A stretch of 64,000 nt of DNA from NCBI GenBank assembly GCA_947579605.1, contig OX388307.1:31659237-31723236 (forward strand), read 5' to 3'. Within the stretch, counting starts at the first letter, position 1. Each line of letters starts with the position of its first letter. Shown piece by piece: positions 43,400-53,800 of the stretch. This DNA comes from Athripsodes cinereus (lineage: Eukaryota; Arthropoda; Insecta; Trichoptera; Leptoceridae). A model generated the notes under the pieces. That model ran no database searches. It was not told the origin of the DNA and saw nothing but the letters and a program-made list of their open reading frames with translations. A program made the translations under genes and the position numbers.

Positions 43400-43965
43400 T
43401 CAAGAGGTAGAAATTGAAAGAAGACGAGGCTTGGCATGGGCGGCCTTTGGTAAATTATCTTATATCCTGAAATCCCCGAAATACCCAAATTATCTGAAAA
43501 AGAAGCTATTTGATGCCTGTGTTCTCCCAGTGCTCACCTATGGCTGTGAAACTTTTGTGTTCACGAAAAGAATTTTACACAAATTATCAGTGACGCAAAG
43601 ATCCATGGAAAGGAGAATGCTGGGTATTTCACTGAGAGACAGGAAAACTAATGTATAGATCAGAGAAAAGACCAGGGTCGTCGATGTCGTTCGTTTCTAG
43701 TCAGAAATGGAGTTGGGCTGGTCATGTGGCCAGAACCACAGACTCTAGGTGGACAAAGAAAGTTCTGGAGTGGAGACCTAGAACAGGCAGAAGAAGTGTT
43801 GGTAGGCCTCAAGCACGATGGTCGGACGACATAAGACGGGTTGCAGGGGTCGGCTGGATGCGGTCTGCCCAGGATAGAGAGCTGTGGAGATCAATGGGGG
43901 AGGCCTATGTTCAACAATGGACGCAGGGAGGCTGACATGATGATGATGATGATGACGATGAAAAA
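43400..43965 (+). pseudogene. LINE reverse transcriptase C-terminus (family C)
   Basis: Two overlapping frames cover the last ~165 residues of an RTE-type non-LTR reverse transcriptase. The first reads KLFDACVLPVLTYGCETF and RSMERRMLGISLRDR. The second, after a frame change at about 43650, reads KWSWAGHVARTTDSRWTKKV, GRPQARWSDDIRRVAG and a terminal LWRSMGEAYVQQWT. A TGATGATGATGATGATGA microsatellite tail follows at 43937-43955, typical of this family's 3' end. 5'-truncated and frameshifted, so inactive. Confidence 0.85.
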
Positions 43966-44535
43966 AATTGCAAGGATGCTGCCTCCTTAGACTGTCCATG
44001 ACAACAATTATAACCTTCGTCTCAGCTTATTCCCGTACACTCCTGATCTCTCTCCATCAGTAAAAAAGTTTCTTACTTCTTAGATTACTCATAATATAAT
44101 AAACTAGATCCTAACCTCCTGAATTAAGGTATAATTTGGGATAGTCTATGTAGAACCTTAACCACCCCGAAGACGACTAGATGAACAGGATGTTCTGGTG
44201 GTTTCCAGTCAATATGCTACGTCATTTCCTTTTTCGTATACATAAAGGCATCAACTCTAAAACACAACTACCTCATTTTAATCCCGACAAAGATAAACAA
44301 AGTTCATAACAATCTCGTTGTCGGTAGGTAAATTTAATATCGATCGGTTGAGCTTCCAATAATATGTGCCAAAAGCATTACATTAATAATTTAAAATATG
44401 AGAACTTTCAATATTTGAACCATGTCGATTATTTTTAGCTTGCTTTCTAAACTTTCTGTTTATGCACTGTGAGATTTTTTCTATTCATATACCTATTCTA
44501 TACTCCACCTTTGAGATTTTTTCTATTTATATTTC
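43966..44535. other. Spacer, nothing recognised
   Basis: No gene. GAGATTTTTTCTATTCATAT and GAGATTTTTTCTATTTATAT at 44471 and 44513 are a local 42-bp direct duplication. Confidence 0.4.
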
Positions 44536-44775
44536 TATTCTATATTCCACTACGGCATCTCCCACAAGTGAGGTAGACAGCAGACTGACTGCTTGTAATA
44601 AACATACAAGTCATTTTCTTCGTACTAACAAAAGTTAAAACATTCAAAATGGGTGGCATTCCTCAAATGAAAATGTCTCAAAAAGTCATGTTTTCCAATT
44701 ATCTGCCTTTAACAGGGCACTCAAAAACTTACAGAAAAGAGGCCTATTATTAACCAAGTACTCCAAAGAATGTTC
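44536..44775 (+). repeat. Family X copy
   Basis: CACTACGGCATCTCCCACAA, GTGAGGTAGACAGCAGACTG, AACATACAAGTCATTTTCTT, AAAATGGGTGGCATTCCTC, CTGCCTTTAACAGGGCACTC and AAAAACTTACAGAAAAGAGG follow the family order. Confidence 0.7.
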
Positions 44776-44898
44776 CAATACTTCCATTTTTGTATTCCAT
44801 TTTCTTCTTGCATGTCATTATATTCCAATAAAGCATTTTCTATCAGTTCTGTAGCACTAGCTACTAAGAAACCCCGCAAAAATAAACATACTCAATCA

Positions 44899-45070
44899 TT
44901 GAGTTCGTCGGTAGCCTGGAGGTAGTGTCTCGGCCTTCAGAACAAGGGGTCCGTGGTTCGATCCCAGGTGCCGGCAAACTCCCCTTTCACGGCACAAGCT
45001 TTTAGCTTAGTGTGAAAGGTGTATAAGGTTGTATTTGGGTTTATAACAAAAACCAGATATATCTTTTTTT
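44899..45070 (+). mobile_element. SINE-1, full copy
   Basis: TTGAGTTCGTCGGTAGCCTG, GAGGTAGTGTCTCGGCC, GTCCGTGGTTCGATCCCAGG (B box), TGCCGGCAAACTCCCCTTTC, GGCACAAGCTTTTAGC and TGTGAAAGGTGTATAAGGTT, with the end CCAGATATATC and an A/T tail. The overlapping minus frame is a shadow. Confidence 0.85.
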
Positions 45071-45144
45071 TAATTAAAAAATTAAAAAAAAAAATTAAAA
45101 AAAATCTTTTCCGTGATATAATAAGCACCAGACAAAAATTGGTC

Positions 45145-45350
45145 TCTCACTCTTTTCCGTAAGTTTTTGAGCTATAAAAGACAGGTGTCCGAAGAATTAA
45201 AGACATTTTACATCATTCAGAGATGAGGTTTGCCACCCATTCTGAATGTATTTATTTTTTGTTGGTGCGAAGAGGATGGTTTGCATGTTTGTTACGTGCA
45301 GGTGGTCCGCTGGTTACCCCTCCTATGGGATATGCCATGATGTAGTAGGT
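45145..45350 (-). repeat. Family X copy
   Basis: TCTCACTCTTTTCCGTAAGT, GACAGGTGTCCGAAGAATTA, GAGATGAGGTTTGCCACCC, ATTCTGAATG, GTTGGTGCGAAGAGGATGG, GGTCCGCTGGTTACCCCTCC and TATGGGATATGCCATGATG. It is nearly complete in reverse orientation. Confidence 0.75.
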
Positions 45351-45725
45351 AGTAGTAGTAGCATTGGACTAAACATAGGACCAATGAGTCCATCCTCAGG
45401 GAGCTAAACATCTCCACACAACTCTCAACTATTTATACCATACGCAGATAGTGCGCCATGCGATATTTTGGACTCATTGCGAAAAGGGAGCCCGAGAACT
45501 TGAAAAGATAAAAAACAATTGGAAAAATGAAACGGACGCATGGAAGACACCGAGTACCAGCAAGATGGAGCGACCAAATTAAGGAGGCCACTTAGAGCTC
45601 ATTGCGTGGGGTCTGCATTTAACGGTGGATTGCTCAAGGTGGAGACGGGTGGACTATAAAACGAGGCATGATGGTCACTATACTCAGAATTGAGGAATCG
45701 ACGGAGATGATGATGATGATAATAA
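45351..45725 (+). pseudogene. LINE C-terminal fragment (family B)
   Basis: The frame-broken translation holds WTKHRTNESILRELNI, CAMRYFGLIAKREPENLKR-like, HRVPARWSDQIKEAT and MMVTILRIEESTEMMMM before a GATGATGATGATGATAAT tail. It is the same family as 20660-20900 (minus). It is inactive. Confidence 0.7.
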
Positions 45726-46338
45726 ATTGAAATGATGTTCTATTAAAAATGAAATGATATATTTTATTACATGCTTTTATAAATTTAAACGAACAAACAA
45801 TTGATGAAGTAGTAGAAACGCTTATATTGGGGAATAACTGTATAATATATTGAATATAACAAACAAAAAATTGAATTTGAATTGACTCTGTTCTATCATT
45901 AAAATCCTTTATCCAATTTCATGGTGATCCATGACTATTCCATCAAGGCTTTGATCGCATTTATCCAAACGATGTTTCGGCATTTCACGGATTCAGTCGA
46001 GATTAAAGTTTAGACTCTGTACAAGGCTCCTTACATCCGTTCTCTATAAATTAATTAATCTTAGCCACGTTGTCAGAACAATGAGAAGTGAGAGAGAGGG
46101 AGAGAGAGAAAGAGAAAGAAAGACTACCTACATAATATTTCACAAAACTGACTCTATACATACCACCGAAACTACCCACTAATATGGTTGTTCCTATTGT
46201 TAAAATAATTATATCTATTATTTAGAAGCAGTCTATGATGCGTAAATGTATGACTTCTAAGCAGTATAATAATTATACATATTTATAGGCAGGCACTTGT
46301 TTCACTCAAGTTTCATTTATTCCTACACTACCGGCATT
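45726..46338. other. Spacer with a GA microsatellite
   Basis: GAGAGAGGGAGAGAGAGAAA at 46091-46125 is a simple repeat. No gene is seen. Confidence 0.4.
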
Positions 46339-46340
46339 TT

Positions 46341-46512
46341 GTCGGTAGCCTGGAGGTAGAGTCTCAGCCTCGTGAACAAGGGGTCCGTGGTTCGATACCA
46401 GGTGCTGGCAAACTCCCCTTTCACGACACAAGCTTTTAGTAGCTTACTGTGAAAGGTGTATAGGGTTGAATTTGGGTTTATAACAAACAAAACCCAGATA
46501 TATCTTTAAAAA
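46341..46512 (+). mobile_element. SINE-1, full copy
   Basis: GTCGGTAGCCTGGAGGTAGA, GGGTCCGTGGTTCGATACCA, CCCTTTCACGACACAAGC, a TAGTAGC insertion, GTGAAAGGTGTATAGGG and ACCCAGATATATC. It ends directly against a family X copy. Confidence 0.82.
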
Positions 46513-47070
46513 AAATATCTCACAAGTGGGGTAGCCAGCGGACCATTTGGTCCGCTGGCTGTATTTACATGTAATAAACATGCAAGTCGTTCTCTCCATG
46601 CCAATAAAATTTAAGATATTCAGAACGGGAGACATACTTCATCGCTAGGGAGCAACAACAGAGGTCGTGGTTTTCTGAGAGGGAATCAGAATATAGACTT
46701 CATGTTTTTAATGTTTAGTTTTTTTTTATTATTGTTTTTGATGCTGACCGACACGAAAAGAAGTAGAACCTCATCACTAAATTGAAAACATTTAATGTTT
46801 TAATATGTGATCTTCTTCGAATACCTGCCCATCTAAACAAATTGCGTTTGGCGATTGACTAGAAACGAACTTTTCGACAATGTACGTATTATAATGTTAT
46901 GGCACATTGTCGAAAAGTTCGTTTGAAGTCGATCGCCAAATGCAATTTGTCTACGGCTGTTGATGCCTTTTGTGGGACACTCGAAAATTTGCAAAAAACA
47001 GTGAGAGAATTAATATTTGCTGGGACACTCGAAAACTTGCAAAAAATAGTGAGAGAATTAATATTTGCTG
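46508..47070 (+). repeat. Family X copy carrying a MITE and a 48-bp duplication
   Basis: It begins TCTCACAAGTGGGGTAGCCA and has GGACCATTTGGTCCGCTGGC, ATGCAAGTCGTTCTCTCCAT and TTCAGAACGGGAG. It is interrupted near 46640-46770 by unrelated DNA, and after CTTCGAATACCTG by hairpin MITE copy 3. It resumes GCCTTTTGTGGGACACTCGA and ends in two tandem 48-bp units (46974-47021, 47022-47069). Confidence 0.65.
46826..46960. mobile_element. Hairpin MITE, family M copy 3
   Basis: The inverted arms AAATTGCGTTTGGCGATTGA and TCGATCGCCAAATGCAATTT pair, continuing through GAACTTTTCGACAATGT. It is more diverged from copies 1 and 2 but keeps the TCTACGG tip. It is inserted in family X between CCTG and the next GCCTTTT. 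Confidence 0.7.
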
Positions 47071-47639
47071 GTTTAAATCATTATCATCGAAAAGCGTTTA
47101 AAATTATCTCAACCGATAACAAATTGTCTATAAAACATTTTACAAAATAACACAAACCTACAATTTTGAATTACACACGAATATGAAAGGTTCAAAAAGG
47201 TTAACCTTTTTTCGATAGGTACAAAAGCAACAACAACAAAAAAAGAAGACGAAAAAATATTATTATTTTTTTTTATTTTGTTAACCCTTTCTCGTCGTTG
47301 GTTATTGTTATTGTTGTAATAATAACGACAGAATTCAGGCAAATTACTTTTAAATTAATTGATGAATTCTCAAACAATGTACGCCCTTCAATCATAAAAC
47401 AATATAATAATATTACAAAAGGTATTATTATTATTATTAGGTAGGTATTCCTTTATCCACCACTATAATATATTTTAATATATTATATGTACAAGGGATA
47501 AACGAGTACACGGTATTAATATTATTTTGAAAATAAAAGGAAGGAAAATATTATTATAGGTTGTATTAAACGACGCAATGCCAATTCGCGCTTGTGCTAC
47601 ATACAAATTCGTAAAAAGCATATTTATCTTAAAAGTGGT
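47071..47639. other. AT-rich spacer, nothing recognised
   Basis: Short ATT/TAA runs only (47268, 47411-47440). No gene is seen. Confidence 0.3.
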
Positions 47640-47815
47640 CGGCAGATATTTCGCCTAATGGTAGAGTCTAAGACTTTGAATCGAGAGACCTGTGTTCGAT
47701 TCCACCCGTTGCTGACGTACTCCATCTAATACACAAGCATATTATTGCTTACTGTGAGAATATCTGTCTTTGGGCTGATTACAAATTCAGATTCATCTTT
47801 TCTTTTTTTTTTTAA
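47640..47815 (+). mobile_element. SINE-2 copy
   Basis: A tRNA-like head GGTCGGCAGATATTTCGCCT, AATGGTAGAGTCTAAGAC and the B box GTGTTCGATTCCACCC. The body has CTTACTGTGAGAATATCTG and the end is CAGATTCATCTTTTC. It is the clearest member of the family (others at 32350 minus and 49028 plus). Confidence 0.75.
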
Positions 47816-47819
47816 AAAT

Positions 47820-47935
47820 AAAGATTGTGAGTAAGCGCTGGCATCCGAGGACTAGGTGATTTGATCACTTGTATCAAATTATCAAGGACGGTCACGTTTT
47901 GAGTAAAATAAATTTAGCTTGCATGTATGAGAAAT
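47820..47935 (+). repeat. LINE 3' UTR scrap (family D)
   Basis: ATCAAGGACGGTCACGTTTT followed by GAGTAAAAT matches CTCAAGGACGGTCGTGTTTT at 57465 and ACGGTCACGTGTTGAGCA at 50158. Confidence 0.5.
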
Positions 47936-49027
47936 TATATGTATTAATTGGAGGATGTAAAATAATTCTGTAAGGATTGATCAATATAGAATTTCTTTCT
48001 CTATGCTAATTCCACATGAGATAATATATCTAAGAGTATATTGTAATAGTCTTCAGTTTTAACACACTAAGATGCCTGAGTTATGAGAAATATTTTATTA
48101 CCAAAACTAAAGCAATAAAAAATGAGATATCGCATATTTGTATCCAAAGAACAATGACGTATATGCTGTGAACGTTTTTCAATAGTAGGTATAAGTTTGG
48201 AATTTGTAGGCAGAGTTGATACTGTGTGGGTTGGTAACAAAAAATTATAAAAAAAACGACAAAATATTAATATAATTCATTTACATATTATCATATCAAC
48301 ATAATGATACGTCTGTTGTCGCGCCGACCTACTCTGGAAAGGTCTTTTGTCTTTGTATGAACGTAAATAGTTCAAACATAATAATATGTCTCACGTAACC
48401 GAAACCACATGGATGGCCTTCAAATATGAAAAACATCTAAGTGAGTTAGTGAATTGGTTCTGGTGTTATGTAGGTAGATCTAAAAAAAATTAAAATATCA
48501 AAATTTAATTCCTCAATAAAATTTTGATAAACCATGCATGCAGGTTGTAGTTAATTATAACTGGTAACATTAATTTTTTTAGTTATTTTAATTATTTAAG
48601 TTAAACATATTTTGGACTACCTACTACAGATTGATCATTCCAACTGATCACACTCATCCATAGTCAACCTTCAAAAACTTTCAAAAACTTTAAAAAATTT
48701 CAAGTCATGTGATAAGCATGACACAGAGGAATTGGGAATGTTACCTAGGTTTAAAGAGTACTCTTAACCAAGCCTAAAGTCGATTCATAAGCGTCGAAAC
48801 TCTGTGTTGTGCACTCCTTAAGGAAGTTCACATATGTATGTGTATCATACCTACCTAGTTAATACCTATTCAAATAGGTTGACTATGGATGAGTGTGATC
48901 AGTTGGAATGATTAATCTGTAGTAGTCCAAAATATGTTTGACATCTACACTTCTAGTAAGTAAAAAATCCAATCCCCGACATGCAATTGTGTCAAAAAAT
49001 TCATAACATATATTTAAGTTAAGTTGA
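47936..49027. other. Spacer, nothing certain
   Basis: CCAAGCCTAAAGTCGATTCA (48768) is shared loosely with 20533. CTACTACAGATTGATCATTC...CATCCATAGTCAACC (48618-48668) and CTATGGATGAGTGTGATCAG...CTGTAGTAG (48885-48925) form a long-spaced inverted repeat. No gene is seen. Confidence 0.4.
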
Positions 49028-49150
49028 CAGCCAAATGGTAGACAATCAGTAACACTTTCAATCAAAAGTTCCTGAGTTCGAATCATCTCGCTTCTAATCT
49101 ATTTTCCTTAACAATACTTTGCTTAATACAAAAGTATATGAATTTAAAAA
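49028..49150 (+). mobile_element. SINE-2, diverged
   Basis: CCAAATGGTAGACAATCAGT and CCTGAGTTCGAATCATCTCG are degenerate A- and B-box regions in SINE-2 order, followed by ACAAGATTCACC. It is old. Confidence 0.45.
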
Positions 49151-49614
49151 ACAAGATTCACCATCAACTGGTCAGCTTTTGAATAATATAATATTAATTT
49201 CACATTTATAAGATTTTGGTCTAAGGTAAAGAGACAGTCTTTGTAAAATTCAAAACAAAACAAAACTGTTTAATACGATACTTTCTTACGATTACATTAA
49301 TTTTCTTCTTTCCACGTGTTTGAATCATCAGCGGATTTTGACAACGTGTTCTTAACGTTGTTACTTTGATTTTCACTACACGTTTTGCTATGCTGCTAGC
49401 TTGTTTGTTTATAATATATATATTTTATTATCATGTTTTTTTATTTTGCTTCACGTTTTGTATTATTTTGTTTATTTTTCTTTCTTTTTTACTTATATAT
49501 ATATTGTATAATAACTCAATAAAGATTATTACCGCCCAGAGGGGACATTGAAGACAGAAGTAGTTTAAAAGACTCCCACGACGGCGGTTTTGGCCGGCCG
49601 GCCCTTCAGGCCTC
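49151..49614. other. AT-rich spacer, nothing recognised
   Basis: No gene. The hydrophobic frame at 49366-49551 is T-rich low complexity. Confidence 0.3.
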
Positions 49615-49710
49615 CCTAATGGCCCGCCCGTGAGGACAATTTTGGTTTGAAAGTAGGAGTTAAAGACTCCTGAGGTATCCGGGTGTGTGGTGGGTCTTTC
49701 TTCAATGTTA
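49615..49710 (+). repeat. Shared repeat segment (second copy)
   Basis: GGCCCGCCCGTGAGGACAAT, GTAGGAGTTAAAGACTCCTG and AGGTATCCGGGTGTGTGGTG parallel 11338-11440. It is preceded by a palindromic GGCCGGCCGGCC at 49590. It is possibly part of a LINE. Confidence 0.45.
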
Positions 49711-50014
49711 ATAATTATTATTATTATTGTACATAGCGACATGTGTAGGTTGTATGTGGTATGTCTTTACGAACCTCCTTCATGTTTTGTTATTTCAAAG
49801 TTTACCTCTTAAATCCTTTAACAAATAGATTTCCACAGTGAGTTTGAATATAAATTTATGACCAATTTCAATTTCACGTTCGCTTTGAGCTGATGATTTT
49901 TAAACCGTTATCTTTTTCGTAGAAGAAATACATCCATTTATCTACATAGTCAATGTAATATAATGATGGTTTAGGTAATGTAGTGTAATAAAGGCAATGT
50001 AAAAAATATATAAA
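49711..50014. other. Spacer, nothing recognised
   Basis: AT-rich DNA including a TTATTATTATTATTG run at 49712. No gene is seen. Confidence 0.3.
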
Positions 50015-50265
50015 TAAGTACCGATGGTTTGGGCACGTAGAAATAATTAATGAGGACAGAATGACCAACAAGATATATTTGACTGAGAGGAATGGTGCTC
50101 GGAGACGTGAACGTCCGAGGATCAAATGACAAGCTCATTTAAATTAAATCCTACAGAACGGTCACGTGTTGAGCACATTGAACAGGAGAGCATGCATGAG
50201 GTATTGTATGACAGTGACGGAAGCGAAAGACGTATGCAAGGATAGAAGGAAGTGACACTTGATGG
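50015..50265 (+). pseudogene. LINE C-terminus and 3' UTR (family D)
   Basis: The translation gives YRWFGHVEIINEDRMTNKIY, then LTERNGARRRERPRIK and a stop, the usual C-terminal motif (RWFGHVERM...RMTKRI) of a widespread insect LINE. The 3' UTR follows with ACGGTCACGTGTTGAGCACA, GCATGCATGAGGTATTG and AAGGATAGAAGGAAGTG. 5'-truncated. The minus frame at 49874-50125 is its shadow. Confidence 0.75.
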
Positions 50266-52530
50266 TAAATATGTATGCATATAAATGTAAAGACATCCAA
50301 ATTAAAAATACAAAACAAAGATGTAATCTCTTCCAACTTACCCAAAATCTTCTATCTTCAGATCAGTATGACTTGAAAAGCAGCCAAAAAAGCCGAAGTG
50401 TAAGAGAAAACTTTGATTTAATACCACATCCTCTGTATACCACGACACAATGTATGTAGATTGACGCACTAAGCGGTGACGTCTTACATTTAGACGTTTT
50501 CACTTTCTTGGGTCCCCTATTTCACAAAACAACCATCTCCCTACCTCTAACACAATCACGGTTGTCAACCGCGTGATAATCGTTCACCTAGTGTTGCCAC
50601 CCCTTGTCTGTCCTACATTATATGCAAACATACATCATATTATACATACTTTCTAAGATATTTTGATATGCGATATATCTTCCCCTGGAATATACAAGTA
50701 TATCTCAAAATCAGATCTTTATAACATTATGTACCTATGCACGTACACGTACACGTATTTCAAATTTAATTTCAACCCTTAATTACATATTTTCAGGGAA
50801 AGGCTTTTGCGCTGATTTTACAAGAATGAGACTTTTATTATTTAATTATAAATTTAACATGAAAATTAAAATATATCATTATCAAATTTATTTTTATGAT
50901 TTCACATTTCAAATCAATCAAAATTTCGCTCAAATATTGAACCGAAACTCTCCTCAATTAGACGGTAAAAATGTGTAAACTTTTAATAAAAATCTTAAAA
51001 ATTAAGACAACCGTAAAATGTAACCTACAAATGTTTATAAAGGACGGTAGTCTAATAGTTACGCCTCTACTAATTGTGACAATACACTACATTATACGAC
51101 ATTATATTACGCCATATCAAATCACATTACACTATACTTTGTTTTAACATATTGACATTTTTTTTGCATCATATTAGTATTTATTTCACTTTATCTAAAA
51201 ACACCAACTAAACGAGAAGGGTAGGCATGTGTCATTTATCAGAAAATAAAAACTATAAATATACATATTTAAGGAAACACAAATACCTAGTGCTAATAAA
51301 TGATAACAGTCTCTGCATTGTGGGCTTAAAGTTCTGCGCTATTCTCCGCTTAAATACCTTGATGGTACAGATAATATGATTTTCAACATCTAATTTGCTT
51401 AATTTTACACAATGCATCTTACTTCTCGTGTCCCAATTAGCTTGGATGGCCATTGTGTAATGGTATACTTATTTGACGAACCTCTAACCATTTCTGATTC
51501 CAAAACCACCACAATTTAAGCATTTCACAACTCATCTTTGTCATCTGGACTTGCAAACTAACGATCTTCTACTTTCTACCAAAAATCTGATTTAATTTTT
51601 AATTTTCTTTGAATTAATTACTTACATAATCTTTATTGTCTAATGCGAATGCGGACTATACATAATCTATGTTTGTGTTTATTAAATTACTAGTGTTCGC
51701 AATGTTAATCGCAGAGTTTCTCTAGGCACAACAAAACTGAGCAAAAATTAACTTAAATAGGTATGCACTTTTATTCGTTTTGAATGAAGCGATTATTTTA
51801 AAAGCTCGCTAAATATAGATATTTTGGATGGATGACAAACTATTTCTCTGATAACTGCCTATTTTTTGATGAATGAAGTTGGTAATAACCTCCGTCATCA
51901 AAAGAATTTTTGGTCTTTTGAGTCATAAGTCAGTAATTTTTCATCTTCTCGCCAAAAAACTCTTCCTTGTTTTTCCAAATTGTCTGGCCCTTAACAATCT
52001 ACATTCAATTAACACCAACAAATCGACTTGATCATTTTTCTATTGCAATAGTGACCTTGGTCTCGATTCTCAGAAATATTTTGACCATTTTTTATTGCAA
52101 GTTTTTATTGCTACTGACAAAAAATAGGTTGAAGACATAGTAGAAATATCAAATATGCAAAACAAACATTTGAGAGATTGTGTGTTCCCGAGCAACTAAA
52201 CGCTCTGGAAACGTCGGCAATGAACCATTTATTAGTCCTAAATAGACTGTACTTGAATAGTAATCTTATAAATATTTTAATTTGATCATAAATATATTTG
52301 TAATTGGGTTTCAATATTGTTTATTGCATTGAACAAGGAAATAATAACAAACTTTAAAGCCTCTTTGATTCTCGTACATGACTAAAAAATAACAACGATG
52401 TAGATATTTCTCTTAATTTTTCGACCTTTAAAGTTCTTTATAGGAACGGAGAGCAGAAAACAGGCCGAATTATATAAAGTCTACAGTGAAATAACTACAT
52501 TATCTTGTTTTATACTAATAACTACATATC
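50266..52530. other. Long spacer, nothing recognised
   Basis: About 2.3 kb of AT-rich DNA. I see no exon, tRNA or named repeat. ACGTACACGTACACGTA at 50740 is a short simple repeat. Confidence 0.35.
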
Positions 52531-52675
52531 TTGAGTTCGTCGGTAGCCTGGAGGTAGAGTCTCGGCCTTGTGAACAAGGGGTCCGGGGTTCGATCCCAGG
52601 TGCCGGCAAACTCCCCTTTCACGACATAAGCTTTTAGCTTACTGTGAAAGGTGTATAAGGTTGTATTTGGTGTAT
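52531..52675 (+). mobile_element. SINE-1 copy
   Basis: TTGAGTTCGTCGGTAGCCTG, GAGGTAGAGTCTCGGCCTTG, GGTCCGGGGTTCGATCCCAG and CTCCCCTTTCACGACATAAG, with the end TATAAGGTTGTATTTGG. The usual CCCAGATATATC end is missing. A family D LINE end follows. Confidence 0.82.
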
Positions 52676-52682
52676 AATTATA

Positions 52683-52795
52683 TATACATACTATCACGCC
52701 GCTTCCCTCGCGGGGTAGGCAGAAAGGATCGAACGCCACTTTCTTCTATCCTTGCAAACATATTTCGCTTCCATCACTCTCACACAATTCCTCAT
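52683..52795 (-). repeat. LINE 3' UTR (family D), cut by gap
   Basis: CGCCGCTTCCCTCGCGGGGT, AGGCAGAAAGGATCGAACGC, TTCTATCCTTGCAAAC and CTTCCATCACTCTCACACAA are the reverse of the 50190-50260 type tail (GTGACGGAAGCGAAAGACG...GCAAGGATAGAA). The rest lies in the gap. Confidence 0.6.
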
Positions 52796-52995
52796 NNNNN
52801 NNNNNNNNNNNNNNNNNNNNNNNNNNNNNNNNNNNNNNNNNNNNNNNNNNNNNNNNNNNNNNNNNNNNNNNNNNNNNNNNNNNNNNNNNNNNNNNNNNNN
52901 NNNNNNNNNNNNNNNNNNNNNNNNNNNNNNNNNNNNNNNNNNNNNNNNNNNNNNNNNNNNNNNNNNNNNNNNNNNNNNNNNNNNNNNNNNNNNNN
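52796..52995. other. Assembly gap, exactly 200 N
   Basis: A run of 200 Ns. The round size suggests a placeholder of unknown true length. It interrupts a repeat-rich stretch and any reading frame drawn through it is meaningless. Confidence 0.99.
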
Positions 52996-53700
52996 AGGTA
53001 AAAAGTGCTCAATTCATAGAGTACCTAAATAAATTGCTCATCAGAACAAAATTAATTAATATTCTCATATTTTTTTTACGTATTACTTGCACTAGATTAG
53101 TAAACACTTTTTCTTTATTCTATACGATTATTTGTTTAGTTTGAATATTGGTAAAAAAATAAGTATGGACTGGGGTTCCACAAGGTACCCCTTTGGGGCC
53201 ACAATGAAAAGAAAAAATATTTTAAAAATATTTAAACAATTAATTAGGGTAGGTATATTTTTTACCAAAATATTAAGGTAAGTTGAGATTTACTTCGTAT
53301 TTAAAATTTTATTTAAGTCAGGAGTAAAGAATTCTGTCAGCAGGATATTTTATAAGAAGATTGGCGTAAGATTTGTATGGTTATTTTAGTTAATGCTTTG
53401 TACAGATATTACTCAAGGGACGGATTGTTATATTATGTTTTGTGGTATTTTAATTGAATTATACAGAGTATAACAACTTCACTGTACATTATACTTCTAT
53501 CTGATTTTACTTAATTCCAAGTAGTGTCATTGTGTTCTTTAATAATTTATGTTCAAAAAGTTTAAATGCAGTCCTAGTTATCTTGATATGTATCACATTA
53601 TCTTCTGGAATAGCACTGGCCTTCAGCTGCAATGACCCTTGTAAGAATCATCTTATTGTAAGTAATAATAATATTAATTGAACTGTTCATTGTATGGGAA
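52996..53700. other. AT-rich spacer, nothing recognised
   Basis: No gene. ACTGGGGTTCCACAAGGTAC at 53168 resembles the GVPQG motif of an RT (codes GVPQGT), followed by CCTTTGGGGCC, so a worn LINE RT motif B may be present. Confidence 0.35.
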
Positions 53701-53770
53701 ATCGATATCAATAAAACAATACGGGTTTTAAAACAGTCAACTGTTTTAAAACCTGATTGATATTTAGCAT
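53701..53770. repeat. Short hairpin
   Basis: GATATCAATAAAACAAT / GGTTTTAAAACAGT pair with ACTGTTTTAAAACC / TTGATAT around a 2-4 base loop. It is about 64 bp long, a possible tiny MITE. Confidence 0.5.
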
Positions 53771-53800
53771 ATTAAAAGTAGACAAAATAAACTCTTTTTA

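Noticed and set aside
47109..47342. Minus-strand frame with Asn/Arg-rich start
   Set aside because: Simple-sequence driven (AAT/AAC runs), no motif.
52661..53144. Open frames crossing the N run
   Set aside because: They are produced by translating unknown bases and have no meaning.
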